From Bacteroidota bacterium (GTDB lineage: Bacteria; Bacteroidota; Bacteroidia; Bacteroidales; JAAYUG01), in the NCBI GenBank assembly GCA_029571215.1, contig JAKPTE010000004.1, positions 1 through 53,773 on the forward strand: a stretch of DNA of 53,773 nucleotides. The letters are read 5' to 3'. A model generated the notes under the pieces. It made no database searches. It was given only the letters and a program-made list of their open reading frames with translations, and was not told the DNA's origin. Position numbers and translations under genes: made by a program. The stretch's first letter is position 1. Each line of letters opens with the position of its first letter. Positions 33,168 through 46,293 of the stretch are shown piece after piece.

Positions 33168-34406
33168 ATGGAAAATCTGAATCTGCTGGAAACATTTTCG
33201 GAATTCAAGGAACTGAAAAACATCGACCGGGTTACCATGATGAGCGTTCTGGAAGACGTATTCCGGTCCATGCTCGAGAAACGATACGGTACAGCCGATA
33301 ATTTCGACATTATCATAAACATCGACAAGGGAGATTTTCAGATTCTTCACAATCGTCGTGTTGTTGATGATGCTGAGTTTTCTGATCCGGTTACCGAAAT
33401 TCCTCTCAGTGAGGCAAGAAAAATTGTTGACGATATTGAACTGGGAGAAGACATCAGCCAGGAAGTGAAGATGAGTGATTTTGGCCGGCGGGCAGTTCTT
33501 GCCCTTCGCCAGAATCTCAGTGCCCGCATCATGGATTTGGAGAAGAGCAATATTTTCAATAAATACCGTGACCGGATCGGTGATATTGTTACAGGCGAAG
33601 TATACCAGGTATGGAAAAAGGAGATTCTTGTTCTGGATGATGAAGGAAACGAACTGATTCTTCCGCGCAGCGAACAGATTCCTTCTGATCATTTTCGGAA
33701 AGGGGATACCATCAGGGCAGTTGTCATAAAGGTTGAAATGAAAAATAACAATCCGATGGTAATCCTAAGCCGTACCTCACCGGTATTTCTCGAAAGGCTT
33801 TTTGAACAGGAAGTCCCGGAGATTTTTGACGGTTTGATTACCATTAAAAAGATAGTAAGGGTTCCTGGTGAAAGAGCAAAAGTGGCTGTGGAATCGTATG
33901 ATGAACGTATAGATCCGGTAGGTGCTTGCGTAGGAATGAAGGGTTCACGGATTCACGGAATTGTGAGGGAATTGCGTAACGAAAACATCGACGTAATTAA
34001 TTATACCACCAATCAGCAGCTGTTCATTCAGCGTGCCCTGAGCCCTGCCAAAATCAAGTCGATTAAGCTGGACCAGGAAAACAAGCGTGCGGAGGTGTAT
34101 CTTGAACCTAAGGAAGTTAGCCTGGCGATTGGCAAGGGCGGTTTAAACATCAAACTGGCTAGCCAGCTTACCGGATATGAAATTGACGTGTACCGTGAAG
34201 CCGGAACAGAAGAAGATGAAGATGTAAACCTCGATGAATTTGCTGATGAAATTGACGGCTGGATTCTTGATGAACTGAAAGCCATTGGATGTGACACGGC
34301 AAAAAGTGTTCTCAGCCTTTCGGTGGAAGACCTTGTAAAACGAACCGATCTTGAGGAAGAAACGGTTCGTGAAGTGCGAAAAATACTAAAGGCAGAATTT
34401 GAATAA
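33168..34406 (+). CDS. nusA: Transcription termination/antitermination factor NusA
   Basis: 412 residues. N-terminal RNA polymerase-binding domain, S1 domain (GDIVTGEVYQVWKKEILVLD), two KH domains (DPVGACVGMKGSRI; VSLAIGKGGLNIKLASQLTG), and a C-terminal acidic and helix-hairpin region (EIDGWILDELKAIGCDTAKSVL). It modulates pausing and termination. It lacks the longer second acidic repeat of the enterobacterial protein (495 residues), as is usual in Bacteroidota. Confidence 0.96.
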   Translation: MENLNLLETFSEFKELKNIDRVTMMSVLEDVFRSMLEKRYGTADNFDIIINIDKGDFQILHNRRVVDDAEFSDPVTEIPLSEARKIVDDIELGEDISQEVKMSDFGRRAVLALRQNLSARIMDLEKSNIFNKYRDRIGDIVTGEVYQVWKKEILVLDDEGNELILPRSEQIPSDHFRKGDTIRAVVIKVEMKNNNPMVILSRTSPVFLERLFEQEVPEIFDGLITIKKIVRVPGERAKVAVESYDERIDPVGACVGMKGSRIHGIVRELRNENIDVINYTTNQQLFIQRALSPAKIKSIKLDQENKRAEVYLEPKEVSLAIGKGGLNIKLASQLTGYEIDVYREAGTEEDEDVNLDEFADEIDGWILDELKAIGCDTAKSVLSLSVEDLVKRTDLEEETVREVRKILKAEFE

Positions 34407-34487
34407 AATTTGACTTTACGAAACACAGAGCTCGGTAAATCTTGTTAACATTGCAGGAACTTTAAAAATTGTGATTATTTTCGGCCT

Positions 34488-37469
34488 ATGTCAGAAACCA
34501 AAACGGTACGATTAAGTAAGCTGGCCCGCGAGTTAAACGTCGGAATTTCCACCATGGTGGAATTTCTGAAGAAGAAAGGCTATACCCTTAATCCGGATCC
34601 AAATTCGAAGGTAACGCCTGAGGAATATGACCTTCTTCAGAAAGAATTCAGTACGGAAAAAACCATCAAAAAAGAATCGGAAAAGCTGCACCTGAGAACG
34701 ATTCCAAAAGGACAGGTCTCGGTTACCATCAATGATATTCAGAAAGAAGAATCAGAACTTACTGAAACGGAAGAAGAGGAAGAAGGAATCCGCATCAAGG
34801 ATGTGACCACCGGCAAGGTGCGTCCGCTTGAAACTTCGGCCGATACCCTGAAGAAGAAAATAGAAGAGCCCAAGATTCTCGGGAAAATTGATCTGGAAAA
34901 AATCGAAAAGAAAAAGCTGGCAATAGAAGAAAAACCGGCTGATACTCCTGTTGAAGTGAAGGAGAAAGAAATTCCCGAAGAAAAAGCGGCTGCTGTTAAA
35001 CCTGAAGAGGAGACTGTACCCAAAAAAGGCAAAAAGAAAAAAGAAGCAGAACCCGTTGTGGAGGAAATACCAACCATTGTTCCGGAACCGGAAATCAAAG
35101 TGGTAGGAAAGATTGATATTGAGAAGATCAACAAGCCTGCTGGCAAAGCTGCTAAGGAGAAAGTAGCGGAAGAAACACCAGCCGGCGCAGAAACCATGGT
35201 TGAGAAAGAACCAGTTGTGCAGGAAACGCAAGTGCCTGAAATCAATGAAGAGATTCCTGCTGAAGCGGAGATGGAAGTGGAAGTTCCGGAAGAAGATGAA
35301 AATTTCATCCGGCCGAAAGTTGAAAAGCTGACAGGACCAACCGTGGTAGGTAAGATTGATCTTTCGGCACTGGAAAAGGAAAAGAAAAAGCCGGTTGCTT
35401 CCTCGAGTGATGTATTTGAGAGAAGAAAGAAGAAGCGGAAGCGCATTAAGGTGGAAACGCCCACTCTGGCTGAACAGAAAAACAGGGAGTTGCAGGAAAT
35501 AGATGAGTATCTTGGGAAAAAAGGCGCACGGAAAGGGGTTCAAAAGCCAAGTCCTGTGCGGCCTGAAATAGATGAAGATGACGTGCAGCGACAGATCAAG
35601 GATACGCTTGCACGCCTCACTGCCAAAGGGAAGTCCAAAGCCTCCCGGTACAGGCGTGAAAAAAGAGAAGAACTGCGGCTTAAGGAAATGGCAGACCTTG
35701 AAAAGCAGGAAGCTGAATCGAAAATTCTTCGTGTTACCGAATTTGTTACGGTGAATGAGTTGGCCAGCCTGATGAATGTTCCGGTGGTGGATGTAATCCA
35801 GGTTTGCATGAACCTTGGGTTGATTGTATCTATCAACCAGAGGTTGGATGCAGAACACCTTGCGCTCGTGGCCGATGAATTCAATTATAAGGTAGAATTT
35901 GTTGTGCCCAGCGTGGAAGAACTGGTAGAGGAAGAAGAGGATGATCCGTCTCAGCTGGTTCCGCGGCCTCCAATAGTGACTGTCATGGGACATGTTGACC
36001 ATGGGAAGACGAAACTGCTTGACTATATCAGAAAAACAAACGTAATTGCAGGTGAAGCGGGTGGAATTACCCAGCACATCGGAGCATACAGTGTAACACT
36101 TGAAGACGGAAGGATGATCACCTTCCTTGACACACCAGGGCACGAGGCTTTTACGGCCATGCGTGCACGTGGAGCCAGTATCACTGACGTGGCAATTATT
36201 GTGATTGCAGCCGACGACGGGGTAATGCCTCAAACGGTGGAAGCCATCAATCATGCTCAGGCGGCTGGTGTTCCCATGGTATTTGCTATCAACAAGATCG
36301 ACAAACCCACGGCAAATCCTGAAAAAATCAAAGAGGATCTTGCCAAGATGAACCTGCTGGTGGAAGATTGGGGTGGGAAATACCAGAGCCAGGAAATTTC
36401 AGCCAAGGAAGGTAAAAATGTTGAACTGCTGCTGGAAAAGGTTCTCCTTGAAGCCGAGATGCTTGATCTTAAGGCAAATCCGAACAAACGAGCCAGGGGT
36501 ACCGTTATTGAATCGGCCCTGGACAAAGGCCGCGGATATGTAGCCACGGTACTGGTGGCTGACGGAACCCTTAAGCCCGGTGATCTTCTTCTGGCCGGCT
36601 ATCACTATGGCCATGTGAAGGCACTTTTCAATGAGCGCGGTAAGCGGATTGACCAGGCAGGTCCTTCCATGCCTGCCGTGATTCTTGGATTGAACGGAGC
36701 CCCGCAGGCAGGAGAAAAGTTTGTGGTTATGACCGATGAGCGGGAAGTGAAGGAAATTGCAACCCGTCGCGAACAGCTTCAGCGGGAACAGGGTATGCGA
36801 ACCCAGAAGCATATTACTCTTGATGAAATCGGTCGCCGTATAGCAATAGGAAATTTCAAAGAGTTGAATATTATTGTCAAGGGCGATGTAGACGGTTCCG
36901 TGGAAGCTCTGTCCGATTCCCTTATCAAATTGTCAACACCCCAAGTACAGGTAAATGTAATTCATAAAGCGGTGGGTCAGATTTCGGAATCAGATATCCT
37001 GCTGGCCGCTGCTTCAAATGCCATTATTGTTGGTTTCCAGGTGCGACCTTCTTTCAGCGCCCGCAAACTGGCAGAGAAAGAACAAATTGATATCCGGCTT
37101 TACTCCATTATCTACGATGCCATCAACGAAATCAAGGATGCTATTGCCGGTATGCTTTCACCTGAAATGAAAGAAGAAATCCTTGGTACAGCTGAAGTTC
37201 TTGAAACGTTCAAGGTTTCGAAAGTAGGTACTGTTGCCGGGTGTATTGTCCGGGAAGGGAAAATAATCCGCAACTCAAAGGTGCGGGTAATACGCGACGG
37301 TATTGTGGTTTACACCGGTGAACTGGCCTCTCTCAAACGGTACAAGGAAGATGTCAAAGAAGTTACCAATGGCATGGAATGCGGCCTTGGTATCCAGAAT
37401 TTCAATGATATCAAGGTAGGCGATATGATCGAGGCCTTTTCGGAAACAGAAGTCAAGCCTGTATTGTAA
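34488..37469 (+). CDS. infB: Translation initiation factor IF-2
   Basis: 993 residues. N-terminal IF2_N-like domain ([20 protein letters not shown]), then about 300 residues of low-complexity Lys/Glu/Pro linker, a second IF2_N-type domain ([20 protein letters not shown]), then the GTPase with GHVDHGKT (501-508), DTPGHEAF and NKID, and the C-terminal domains that bind initiator tRNA. The linker holds three spaced copies of a GKID-x-x-x-x motif (near 34881, 35106, 35349). It delivers fMet-tRNA to the ribosome. It is 81 nt after nusA; a weak -7-like TATTTTCG lies just upstream of its ATG. Its TAA is directly followed by the gcvH stop on the other strand. Confidence 0.97.
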   Translation: MSETKTVRLSKLARELNVGISTMVEFLKKKGYTLNPDPNSKVTPEEYDLLQKEFSTEKTIKKESEKLHLRTIPKGQVSVTINDIQKEESELTETEEEEEGIRIKDVTTGKVRPLETSADTLKKKIEEPKILGKIDLEKIEKKKLAIEEKPADTPVEVKEKEIPEEKAAAVKPEEETVPKKGKKKKEAEPVVEEIPTIVPEPEIKVVGKIDIEKINKPAGKAAKEKVAEETPAGAETMVEKEPVVQETQVPEINEEIPAEAEMEVEVPEEDENFIRPKVEKLTGPTVVGKIDLSALEKEKKKPVASSSDVFERRKKKRKRIKVETPTLAEQKNRELQEIDEYLGKKGARKGVQKPSPVRPEIDEDDVQRQIKDTLARLTAKGKSKASRYRREKREELRLKEMADLEKQEAESKILRVTEFVTVNELASLMNVPVVDVIQVCMNLGLIVSINQRLDAEHLALVADEFNYKVEFVVPSVEELVEEEEDDPSQLVPRPPIVTVMGHVDHGKTKLLDYIRKTNVIAGEAGGITQHIGAYSVTLEDGRMITFLDTPGHEAFTAMRARGASITDVAIIVIAADDGVMPQTVEAINHAQAAGVPMVFAINKIDKPTANPEKIKEDLAKMNLLVEDWGGKYQSQEISAKEGKNVELLLEKVLLEAEMLDLKANPNKRARGTVIESALDKGRGYVATVLVADGTLKPGDLLLAGYHYGHVKALFNERGKRIDQAGPSMPAVILGLNGAPQAGEKFVVMTDEREVKEIATRREQLQREQGMRTQKHITLDEIGRRIAIGNFKELNIIVKGDVDGSVEALSDSLIKLSTPQVQVNVIHKAVGQISESDILLAAASNAIIVGFQVRPSFSARKLAEKEQIDIRLYSIIYDAINEIKDAIAGMLSPEMKEEILGTAEVLETFKVSKVGTVAGCIVREGKIIRNSKVRVIRDGIVVYTGELASLKRYKEDVKEVTNGMECGLGIQNFNDIKVGDMIEAFSETEVKPVL

Positions 37470-37850
37470 TCAGGCGTTGATCAGTTTTTTATACCCTTCG
37501 GCATCCAGCAGGGTGTCAAGCTCGGAAGGGTCATCGATGGAAACTTTAATCATCCAGCCTTCTCCGAAAGGATCCTTGTTGACAATGTCGGGAGAACTTT
37601 CCAGTTTGGGGTTGATTTCCAGAACCGTTCCGGAAACAGGCATAAACATGTCAGATACTGTTTTAACCGCTTCGATGGTTCCGAAAACGTCTTCTTTCCC
37701 AAGTTTTTCTCCCTGGGTTTCGATTTCGATAAATACAATGTCACCAAGTTCTTTCTGGGCATAGTCTGTAATTCCTACCACGCCCTGGTTGCCTTCAACC
37801 CGGATCCATTCATGATCCTTTGTGTACTTAAGATCAGAGGGTACCTGCAT
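37470..37850 (-). CDS. gcvH: Glycine cleavage system H protein
   Basis: 126 residues of the lipoyl-carrier GcvH family. The lipoylation site is Lys63 in [13 protein letters not shown]-terminal [12 protein letters not shown] and C-terminal [11 protein letters not shown] fit. It shuttles the aminomethyl group between the P, T and L proteins of the glycine cleavage system. It stands next to sprA, an arrangement often kept in Bacteroidota. Its stop codon abuts the infB stop with no base between them. Confidence 0.97.
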   Translation of the reverse strand: MQVPSDLKYTKDHEWIRVEGNQGVVGITDYAQKELGDIVFIEIETQGEKLGKEDVFGTIEAVKTVSDMFMPVSGTVLEINPKLESSPDIVNKDPFGEGWMIKVSIDDPSELDTLLDAEGYKKLINA

Positions 37851-37885
37851 ATGAAATAAATTAAAATTTGAAACTGTTCTGGTGC

Positions 37886-37915
37886 CAAAATTACAATTTA
37901 AATCCGATTTCCAAC
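37886..37915 (-). promoter_or_regulatory. Promoter of gcvH
   Basis: Minus strand: GTTG (37912-37915), 18-nt spacer, TAATTTTG (37886-37893). The -7 box is exact. It lies in the short gap right after the sprA stop, so gcvH can be transcribed apart from ruvA-sprA. Confidence 0.6.
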
Positions 37916-40900
37916 CTATCGTTGAGCAGCCTGTGGCGATAAACTGAAAGTGAGACTGAAGCCTATATTAGTATTGTATGTGTCAAAAGAAGAAGAAACA
38001 TAGGGCCTGTTGATCATGCGGTCGTAGAAAAAGCGTAGATTGAAATTCGGTCCCAGCATATAGTCGGCTGAAAGCTTGATGGCGATAGCCCTTTGACCGG
38101 CTGTTATGTCATTTCTGTCTTCAACCAGTTTGCGCAGAATAGTTTTGTTGTCACGAATAGAAAAATCGGCTTTCAGGTTCAGATCGCTTTTAAGGTTTTT
38201 TTGTGTTCCCCCGGGAGGGGTGATGGTAATCTGGACGTTGTCGAAGCGGTATCCGGCGCCAATGCTCAGTTCTCCGGTAGTCATTTCCATTACCTGATTG
38301 TTGGCAAGGCTGAGAGAAGCCGTGCGGCTTTTTTTCCAGTCAAAACGTGTGGTAAGGTTTGTTTGCCAGGTTATGTCAATCCCCAGGAGAGGGCTTAACT
38401 GTTCATTTACTGACACGGACCCCACATCAAACCGCGGAACAAAGTTGTTCTGGGCATCCATGACATAGCTCAGTCCATCGGCCTCATCCGGATTGTATAA
38501 AAGGTTATTGGTGTAGGCACTGACATTGTACGTTGACCGGTAGCTGTGGGTAATATTAATGCTACGGAAATAACGCTGTAAAAAAGCAATTTTGGAAAGA
38601 CCCTCATAATTGATCCGCCAGTTGGGAAGAACCGAGAGGAGAGAAGGGAAAGGTGTGAGTTCCACTTTGTTTGGGCTTCGGCCGGTATAAGCGGCGAAAA
38701 AGGCCGGTATAAGAACTTCCTGAGAAGTTAACCCGTAACCGTTATAATATTCGCCGGTTTTCTGGTTTGGATCAGGGATGCCGAGGTCGCTGTAATCAGG
38801 GCTGGAAGCATTTCTTCGCTCTTCTCTTTGTCGGGAAAGCCGTGCGGAAATAACAACCGTATTCAGCCGAAGCCGGTCAAAGGCATCACTGCGATACCCT
38901 TTTTTCACGCTGATGGGTTCGAAAGCTGTTCGCCAGGTTATGGTTGACATGGTGAAATTTCCTGTTATCATCTGCCCTCTTGTAAAATTCCATCCGTCTT
39001 GTTCGGAATAACCGTAATATACACTCATATTGCGGCTGAATTGCCGGTTGGCCATGAGGTCAATTTTCATTCCCTGTACAGGCTCGACATTGCTGCGGAG
39101 GTTAAATGTTTCAGTTCGGCTCATGAGGAAAGGCTGGCTGAGCCGGGGATCAGACGTAAGCCATCCTTTTTGTGCGGCTTCCAGGGCGAAGTTTGGGTCC
39201 TGATTCCCCAGAATAAACGGTATTCCCGGAGCAAGGGAGCCACCGAAGCTTTTCGTGCCAAACCAGTCGGAGCCGGGCATATATCCGGGGAGGGTGGTTC
39301 CTTCGCCCAGGCTCCAGGTAAGGGAGATGGTTTTCACGCCCAGCAAGGCTCTCCCCAATCCCTGAAGAAAGATAACAAAAGGACTTCCTTTGTCTTCCAC
39401 CTGGCCCTCCACGAGAACCGTCACACTTTCATAGGTGGAATCACTGCTGACAACAATCCTGTCGCGGCTGGCAATTTCCGTTTTTATCGGCAGTTCCTGC
39501 TTGTTTTTATCCAGTACTTTCACTTTTACGTCTTCTGTCCCCATTTGATGGAAGATGGACCGCGGAATACCTGCCTTAAGCTGAGGTATGAATTTTTCGA
39601 AGGTGGCCGTTTTGTATTTTTTCTGTGCTTGTTGGCCGCGTGGTGGAGGTTTGCCCGATTCGTTGAGCTTTTTGAGGAAGCTGACTTTGTTGTACAGATT
39701 GTTCAGGTTATACTGGCCGCTGACATCAATCTTCCTAGAGTTATTGATAATATTCCCCAGACGGATGGTATCGGGTGTAATAGGGCCGGCGTCCCATCCG
39801 TAGGTAATACCGTAACGGATACTGTGGCTTGTCCAGTTAAGGATTGGTATCTTATTCAATGGCAGGGCATAGGTCAGGTTGATGATATGATGATAATTGG
39901 TGGTTCTTCCAAGGTTGCGGATATTTTTCCACACCGAATCGCGCCATGCTTCATAGGAATCGCGATAACGACGGTCAACAGCACCATCAGGCTCGTCAAT
40001 ACGGGCAATGTTGGTTGCCGAGAAGTCCATCTTGAGGGAGCGTGTGAGGTCAAATTTAACGTCGTAGTATCGGTTCCAGAGGAAGTCCTTGTATACGGTA
40101 GAGTCGATCCTGAATGCAGGGTGGTCAATGTTTCGCAGTTTTGTGTATCCGTAAATACGGTTTATATCGGTGCGTATTGAAACGGAAGAAGGCAGGTAAT
40201 AGAAGTTGAAATCACGGATAAGGCTAAGGGCAGGGGATTTGAGGAATTTGATTTTGCTGAAGGGGGCAATATTTTTTGGCCGTATGGTGTAATTGTAGTT
40301 CAAAGCTGCCAGATAGCGTTTCTCAAGATCTGTTTCCGTGCGGATATCGCGGTTAAGCTCTTCGCTAAAGGAATAGCTCAGAGTGAAGTTTGAGGGACTC
40401 CATGGTTTTTGTTTTGCCTTGACTTTTCCAAAACGTACGTTGGTGAAGTTGATACTCTGTCGCCGGGTATAGTCTTGCGCGAGCCGGCGGATGGAATCCC
40501 GGTCGTGCCTTGTTCGCGCGGCATCAAGGGCTACCTTGAACAGGATATCAGGATCGAGGGGGTTATACTGAGGATTGACAAATGTTTCGGAATATCCCAT
40601 GAAGAAGGGGATATTGATATTGGCTTTTTCGGGAAAGAATTTTCCGAGTTCCAGGTTGGTGGAAAGATCGTACGAATTGATTTGTTCTGTAGATCGCTGG
40701 GCCACTTTCTTCTCGATGCTTCCAAAACCGGGGGTACTGGTTGAGCCAGCCAGGGTTACCGTACCCAGGTCGGCCAGTTTGGCTGATGCACGGGCATTAG
40801 CAGCCCAACCACCCTGGTCGTTGAAATCGGTTAGGCGAAGTTCATTCACCCATACTTCGGCCGACTTTGACATACCGTCATTTTCAAAACCATTGCGGCT

Positions 40901-43900
40901 ATCAGCCGGATTGCGGATTCCGATCATGATGATCCTCACATTGCTCAAATTGGGATTTCCGGAGATGTAAACGGTATTCTTCCCGTCGGTGTATGGGAAA
41001 CGGGTCAGGGTTGAGATTCCGGATCCCGGTTTGTTCATTTCTTCATTGCGGGCCAGTTTGGCTTTGGTGAACAAATCAAGCGGGATGTTAATCCGGTTTT
41101 CGGCAGGCCATACAATGAGACGGTCGCGGTCGCTGTCATTGTTATATCCACCGGGCGGAGCAGGGGGAGTAACATGAAGCGGTACTTCATATTCGTAGTA
41201 GTTGTTTTTATAATCAGTACCAAGCCTGATAAATACGGTAAGATCACCGTCTTTCAGGTTATATCCCGGAATAGCTTCTCCGTGCACTTCCATGCGGATA
41301 CGGCGGTACTGTCGTATGTCAAGTTCCACATTGCGGAAGGCGGCGCGGGCGTCCCCATCAGCAAGGTCGCTGACTTTCAGTACCATAGCTTGCTCGTTTA
41401 ACTGACGCAACTGGGGGTTGGTGGGATCAATTACCCTGTTGATTCCGGGGGGAAGAACATAATTCACAGGAGTTTTGCTTGAATTTTCCTCAATGTTCAC
41501 TGCGGAAATATCAAGTGATCCTGTTGGCTCCCCTCCTGATAGATTTTCATTTGCTTCCAGAAGAGGGAAACTATATTTTCTCCATTCACCGCGTTTAAGT
41601 TCCAATGTTGCAAAACGAAGTATAACCGGAGCCTGGAAATTCTTTACAAACATCCGCATAAAACGGATGGACTTAAAGTCCTGAATGGAGCCCACAACCT
41701 TCTCATAATCCGAAATGGGAACCTTAAACTGATACCAGTTGATTGTGCTTCGCTTCCCGTTTTCGAGGGTGACCGTGGTAGTGACCTTGTCGGTAATAAA
41801 ATTCTCACCAACAACCATTTTATCCTTACGCAATTCCACATGGTACTGGTAATAGCTTTCGGCATCGCTCAGAGTGTTGTCGCGGTTAATATCCTCCACG
41901 TCGGGTAGCGTGCTTTCGGCGGTTGGATAGGGCAGATTGGTCTGGTCAGAGGTGGGGGAATTTCCTTCGAGCCCGTTGTACTTTTTATACCGGTCGAGAA
42001 TGCTCACCCGTTCCTGATCGTAATCAGGGCCCCTGTAATAATGGTAATCATCGGAGGATGGGTCGGTCCAGAGGGCCTGATAGGCCGAATCGGAGAGCTG
42101 CCCGAGTGCATGCAGCTGATCAATCTGCCGAAGGTAGGAGGAGTCGCGCGAGAAGAAAAAGTCTTTTTCCTTTTCATCGTTCAGACCGTCAAGGCCGATG
42201 TCCTGTGCTTTGCGGGAGGCGGGATCGTTGTCGAAAGCATTGACAAGAGATTGTGCCTGAGGAACAAGGCCCCAGGCAGTGGTATCCACCCCCTTAGCCG
42301 GATCACGGGGAGTAGGCAGTCCATTCTCGAATCCTTTCCGCCCGTCGCGAAGAACGTCTTCCGAAACATTTCCCAGGTTGAAGAAGAGATCTCCCCCCGG
42401 ATTGTTTTCGTTCCATTCCACAAAGGGATCCATCAGCCAGAATTCGATATACTCCACGTTGGCGGCTTCAAAGTCGTTGGTTTGAATTTCTCTCATAATA
42501 CCTCCCCAGCGTGTGGCGGGATCTTTTAGCCGGCCAAAACGGTTGATTCCTGCCGAAACATTCGTAGGGGAAGCATCATAGTTGTAAGGTCCCTTTTCAT
42601 CAGGGTAAAAGGCCAGGTTCAGCACAGGAATATTGGTGGGAATATTGTTGGGGCTTTCCTTGTTTGGCCAGATTTCCTTTTCGAAAACTTCTCGTACGAA
42701 ATGGCTTGATTTGTCATCGGCTGAAAGGTGCGAGGGCGTGAGGGAAGTGTTTCTGAGGAAGAGGGGATCAATTACATACCAGGCCAGCTTGGCGCGGTTC
42801 ATGCCAAACCGGAGGTCGTTGATATAAGATCCTTCCGGGAAGAGATCCGGCTGACCCTGTGGCGTGCTGGCCAGGTGCCAGGCAGGATAGGATTTGAGTT
42901 CAATACTGGTCTGGCTTCCTTCAAAATCATCAATGTAGGATACCCCTCCTTTTCCAATGGCACGGTTTGAACCGGGAATGAGATTGGCAAATTCGCCTTC
43001 CACAACAAGGGAGCTGGGTTCCTTGGTCTGAATAAATGGCAGTTTGTCTACCAGTGTGGTAAGGAGCTGTGGGCGGGTGCGCCAGCTTCCGTTCATTCCC
43101 CAGATGGTGTTTGAAATCGGCTCATCTCCGATATTTACTTTCTGGGTTAAAGGTCTTTCGGTAAGATGCAGAACCGTGGCTCCTATGTTCAGATCATCAG
43201 AAACTTTATAGTCGAAATGTGACCCTATCAGAGTTTTTGTCTGGATGGCAAACATGCTCTGGTTTTCCAGTGAAACTCTGATGGGAGTTCCGCTCTGAAG
43301 GAGACCCTGGTTTAGAATTTTAACACGCCCAAGAGTATAATCTACCGTGTAATCAATATTTTCCTGGAGTTTAATTCCACCTGCGGTAACAACAACCGAA
43401 CCAGGAGGGACATTCATTGCATTCAACGGTATCTCCGAACCGGAGGAAGATTTATAGGTACCCTGCAGCTGGAATTTGTTTTTTTCAGCAATCTGGCGGG
43501 CACGGGTTTGTGTGGAATCATAAAGTTCTTTAAAGACGTATTTTTTGGCAATCGCTTTGTCCACGGGATCATCACCAAATTGTTTTTCGAGATACCGTCC
43601 GAAGGGTTCAACAACCGGGAAAATAATACGGCCGGTGGAGGAATTCACCGTAATGCCTTCGATAAAATCAAAGACTCCGTCGGGCGAAGGATCGAGCTGG
43701 GAGTTGAGGTTATCGAGATGCAGAACTTTCAGCAGGATTTTATTGGCAATTTTCCCTTCGGGAATATAGTTGAGAGCATTGCCGGTCTTGTCGTCCTGAT
43801 ACAGGACATTCAGGGTAAAGTCCTGACGGTTCATCTGGTAGGCACCAATGTTGTAAATGTTTTTCATCATGAGTCGCCAGGTAGGCAGCTTCGGGCTCAG

Positions 43901-45418
43901 ATTGGTCGCTTTCAGCAGCTTTACAACCAGCGCCTGGGGAGCTGCAATGCCTCCGGTGGAGAACTCTCCTACCCGGTAAACCTGACCGTTCATGGTATAT
44001 TCGTAGGCAACGGCAAGTACTTCATCAGCATTCAGCGCATAATTCAATGAGATATAACCCAATTTTTCGTTGAAAGTATATTCTCTTTCTGTCAAAAGCC
44101 TTGCGTTTTCTATCTTTTCATAATCCTGCCCGTTTACAATTCCGTAGGGAAGAAGTGAATTCAGATAGTTAGCCGCACTGCTCAGATTACGAATGACACT
44201 GCCCTGATCGGAGATGGTCTGGTAGAGATTATTGCTTTCGTTGGCAGGGAAGCGACTACCAGGGGTGATATTCCAGTATGAATTGGTGAACTGGGGATCA
44301 GGTTCCCCAAGATCTGCAAAGGCAATGATATTACGTGAGTTTTCGAAATTATTTGTTTTATTGGTTACCCATACTTCAATGCGGGTAATATTAATAGGGG
44401 AATTGATTACGGGCAGGGTGGCAAGCGCTTCATCGTAATGATCCCGGAAATACTGAGAGATAAAGAAGTGCTTGTTGGCTTCGTAGTTATCGGCGGTGAT
44501 TTCGTATTCGCTGAGCTGTGCTCCTCCCTTCACCTCCATGACGGATGTTTCACCCTTTTGCTGGGAAAAAACACTGGTAACCGTGAGTTTACCAAACTGC
44601 ATTTCCGTTTTGAGGCCAAAAAGGCTCTGGCTTCCTGTGATCAGTGATCCGCTGAGCGGCAATGTTACATTGCCTGCTTCCACTTTTTTGATGATATCGT
44701 CTTCTTCCCCTTTCCATTCAAGTTTGGTTTTGTTCTCAAAATCAAAGGTCGCTTCGGTGTTGTAGTTTACACCCAGCTGCAGTTTGTCACCGATGGAACC
44801 TGTTACGTTCATTTGTATTTTTTCATCGAAATTGAAGGAAGGTGTTTTTCGTAGTTTCTCCGAAAGGGTGGGGTTATCGACACGCGACATATTGAAACCG
44901 AAAATAAGTTCGGCGGAACCCTGGGGAACAATGTTGATAACATTGCTTCCAAATACTTTGTCGAAGGCTTCTCCTCCTATGTTAAAGCGGGGAACGAAAC
45001 CGGCTCCCGAGAGGGCATTGTTACTGGCTCGCTGGTACCAGTAATTACGCACGGAGTTATTCAGTTCGTTGGTCCGGTACTCATCAAGCGAAGCAATGGA
45101 AGGAGGAAGAAGGGCAATGCTGCCGATTTTCTGTTTGAATTCGTATTGCCGTGTAACAGGATTGTATTCAATTTCGGTCCGTATGTTGGAAGGATATTTG
45201 AGATAGGGACCTCTCGGCTGGGCCAGTGTACCAAGAGGATACAGAGGCAGGGGAGGGTATCTGAAACGAAGGCCTGTGTCACGCGCTGTACTATCTTGAA
45301 TCTGTAACTGAAAGCTTTGCACAGGCTGTGTAGCTGGTACCGGAAGCCAGGATGTAAGAAGTACAAAAAAGCTTCCGGCCAGAAGAACCAAATATATTTT
45401 CAGATAAATACGCTTCAA
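37916..45418 (-). CDS. sprA: Type IX secretion translocon / gliding protein SprA (Sov)
   Basis: 2500 residues, the usual giant size of the family. A signal sequence (about 1-30) is followed by the SprA start pattern ([13 protein letters not shown], then [25 protein letters not shown]). SprA repeats appear across the protein: [38 protein letters not shown]-like barrel strands, [18 protein letters not shown], and [13 protein letters not shown]. It ends with a barrel strand. SprA is the outer membrane translocon pore of the T9SS. It lies 16 nt downstream of ruvA. No cargo with a clear T9SS C-terminal domain was recognised in the window. Confidence 0.96.
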   Translation of the reverse strand: MKRIYLKIYLVLLAGSFFVLLTSWLPVPATQPVQSFQLQIQDSTARDTGLRFRYPPLPLYPLGTLAQPRGPYLKYPSNIRTEIEYNPVTRQYEFKQKIGSIALLPPSIASLDEYRTNELNNSVRNYWYQRASNNALSGAGFVPRFNIGGEAFDKVFGSNVINIVPQGSAELIFGFNMSRVDNPTLSEKLRKTPSFNFDEKIQMNVTGSIGDKLQLGVNYNTEATFDFENKTKLEWKGEEDDIIKKVEAGNVTLPLSGSLITGSQSLFGLKTEMQFGKLTVTSVFSQQKGETSVMEVKGGAQLSEYEITADNYEANKHFFISQYFRDHYDEALATLPVINSPINITRIEVWVTNKTNNFENSRNIIAFADLGEPDPQFTNSYWNITPGSRFPANESNNLYQTISDQGSVIRNLSSAANYLNSLLPYGIVNGQDYEKIENARLLTEREYTFNEKLGYISLNYALNADEVLAVAYEYTMNGQVYRVGEFSTGGIAAPQALVVKLLKATNLSPKLPTWRLMMKNIYNIGAYQMNRQDFTLNVLYQDDKTGNALNYIPEGKIANKILLKVLHLDNLNSQLDPSPDGVFDFIEGITVNSSTGRIIFPVVEPFGRYLEKQFGDDPVDKAIAKKYVFKELYDSTQTRARQIAEKNKFQLQGTYKSSSGSEIPLNAMNVPPGSVVVTAGGIKLQENIDYTVDYTLGRVKILNQGLLQSGTPIRVSLENQSMFAIQTKTLIGSHFDYKVSDDLNIGATVLHLTERPLTQKVNIGDEPISNTIWGMNGSWRTRPQLLTTLVDKLPFIQTKEPSSLVVEGEFANLIPGSNRAIGKGGVSYIDDFEGSQTSIELKSYPAWHLASTPQGQPDLFPEGSYINDLRFGMNRAKLAWYVIDPLFLRNTSLTPSHLSADDKSSHFVREVFEKEIWPNKESPNNIPTNIPVLNLAFYPDEKGPYNYDASPTNVSAGINRFGRLKDPATRWGGIMREIQTNDFEAANVEYIEFWLMDPFVEWNENNPGGDLFFNLGNVSEDVLRDGRKGFENGLPTPRDPAKGVDTTAWGLVPQAQSLVNAFDNDPASRKAQDIGLDGLNDEKEKDFFFSRDSSYLRQIDQLHALGQLSDSAYQALWTDPSSDDYHYYRGPDYDQERVSILDRYKKYNGLEGNSPTSDQTNLPYPTAESTLPDVEDINRDNTLSDAESYYQYHVELRKDKMVVGENFITDKVTTTVTLENGKRSTINWYQFKVPISDYEKVVGSIQDFKSIRFMRMFVKNFQAPVILRFATLELKRGEWRKYSFPLLEANENLSGGEPTGSLDISAVNIEENSSKTPVNYVLPPGINRVIDPTNPQLRQLNEQAMVLKVSDLADGDARAAFRNVELDIRQYRRIRMEVHGEAIPGYNLKDGDLTVFIRLGTDYKNNYYEYEVPLHVTPPAPPGGYNNDSDRDRLIVWPAENRINIPLDLFTKAKLARNEEMNKPGSGISTLTRFPYTDGKNTVYISGNPNLSNVRIIMIGIRNPADSRNGFENDGMSKSAEVWVNELRLTDFNDQGGWAANARASAKLADLGTVTLAGSTSTPGFGSIEKKVAQRSTEQINSYDLSTNLELGKFFPEKANINIPFFMGYSETFVNPQYNPLDPDILFKVALDAARTRHDRDSIRRLAQDYTRRQSINFTNVRFGKVKAKQKPWSPSNFTLSYSFSEELNRDIRTETDLEKRYLAALNYNYTIRPKNIAPFSKIKFLKSPALSLIRDFNFYYLPSSVSIRTDINRIYGYTKLRNIDHPAFRIDSTVYKDFLWNRYYDVKFDLTRSLKMDFSATNIARIDEPDGAVDRRYRDSYEAWRDSVWKNIRNLGRTTNYHHIINLTYALPLNKIPILNWTSHSIRYGITYGWDAGPITPDTIRLGNIINNSRKIDVSGQYNLNNLYNKVSFLKKLNESGKPPPRGQQAQKKYKTATFEKFIPQLKAGIPRSIFHQMGTEDVKVKVLDKNKQELPIKTEIASRDRIVVSSDSTYESVTVLVEGQVEDKGSPFVIFLQGLGRALLGVKTISLTWSLGEGTTLPGYMPGSDWFGTKSFGGSLAPGIPFILGNQDPNFALEAAQKGWLTSDPRLSQPFLMSRTETFNLRSNVEPVQGMKIDLMANRQFSRNMSVYYGYSEQDGWNFTRGQMITGNFTMSTITWRTAFEPISVKKGYRSDAFDRLRLNTVVISARLSRQREERRNASSPDYSDLGIPDPNQKTGEYYNGYGLTSQEVLIPAFFAAYTGRSPNKVELTPFPSLLSVLPNWRINYEGLSKIAFLQRYFRSINITHSYRSTYNVSAYTNNLLYNPDEADGLSYVMDAQNNFVPRFDVGSVSVNEQLSPLLGIDITWQTNLTTRFDWKKSRTASLSLANNQVMEMTTGELSIGAGYRFDNVQITITPPGGTQKNLKSDLNLKADFSIRDNKTILRKLVEDRNDITAGQRAIAIKLSADYMLGPNFNLRFFYDRMINRPYVSSSFDTYNTNIGFSLTFSLSPQAAQR

Positions 45419-45434
45419 TGTTCCGTATCTTTCA

Positions 45435-46022
45435 TTACAATTCCCGGAGAGCCTGTTTTATCAGTTCCTCTACCGTACCGGTTTTTTCCGGATGGGAGCG
45501 TTGTATTTTATCAAGAACCTTCTCGACGGCAGTCCGGGGAAAACCTAATGTCACCAATGCAGTAAACGCTTCTTCACGCAGTCTATTGTCTCTGGTAACC
45601 AAAAAGTCTTCCGAAGAAGCAATCTTCCCAAGCTTATCGCGTAGTTCCACAATAAGTCTTTCCGCCGATTTTTGGCCGATTCCTTTCACCGATTTCAGTG
45701 TGCCAATATTGGCTGTAAGAATAGCCTGCTTCAGTTCGGAGGCGCTGAGCGAAGACAATACAAGCCGTGCCGTTGCGGCTCCTATTCCCGAAACACTGAT
45801 CAGGTGCCTGAACATCTCCCGTTCCTCTTTATCATAAAAACCGTACAGCAAATGGGCATCTTCCCTGATGATCTGCTGAAGATAAAGCCGCGCAGTTTCC
45901 AATCCCTGCAATTTTGAAAAGGTTGAAAGGGTTATATTGACCAGCCAGCCGATCTGTCCTGTTTCAATAACTGCGTAGGCAGGGTTAATATCGGTAATTT
46001 TTCCTTCAATATATTCAAACAT
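45435..46022 (-). CDS. ruvA: Holliday junction DNA helicase subunit RuvA
   Basis: 195 residues from the ATG at 46022 (MFEYIEGKITDINPAYAVIE). A longer frame to 46127 adds 35 residues that do not match the family. Domain I (OB), the helix-hairpin-helix pair (LISVSGIGAATARLVLSS; LKSVKGIGQKSAERLIVEL) and the small C-terminal domain III (AFTALVTLGFPRTAVEKVLDKI) are all present. It binds four-way junctions and directs RuvB. A weak -7-like TATTTTCG (46042-46049, minus) is upstream. Confidence 0.96.
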   Translation of the reverse strand: MFEYIEGKITDINPAYAVIETGQIGWLVNITLSTFSKLQGLETARLYLQQIIREDAHLLYGFYDKEEREMFRHLISVSGIGAATARLVLSSLSASELKQAILTANIGTLKSVKGIGQKSAERLIVELRDKLGKIASSEDFLVTRDNRLREEAFTALVTLGFPRTAVEKVLDKIQRSHPEKTGTVEELIKQALREL

Positions 46023-46293
46023 AACCGGGATTTGAACGGTACGAAAATAACCAAAAAAAAATGTTCTATGGTGGGAATGAAATAGTTTTGCAATCCGTTT
46101 TTCGCCAGCGATGTATCGGGTCTCCACTAAATGACCTTACAGCAACAAGTTAGTATTCCACCCGTAAGGTGCCATACAATTGGTTGGTAAATAATTAATT
46201 AAGAATCAAAAGGTTCTGTGAAATATAAAATCTAATACTTATGAGTCAATTCTTTCAACAGGAAATAAGATTTCCGAGATAATAGAATTTTTG

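Noticed and set aside
34752-36254. A 500-codon open frame antisense to infB
   Set aside because: It mirrors the Lys/Glu-rich linker of IF-2 and reads as Phe/Leu/His-rich low complexity; IF-2 on the other strand is certain.
38999-40180. A 393-codon open frame antisense to sprA
   Set aside because: No family features; sprA is intact on the other strand and its codon pattern explains the long open frame.
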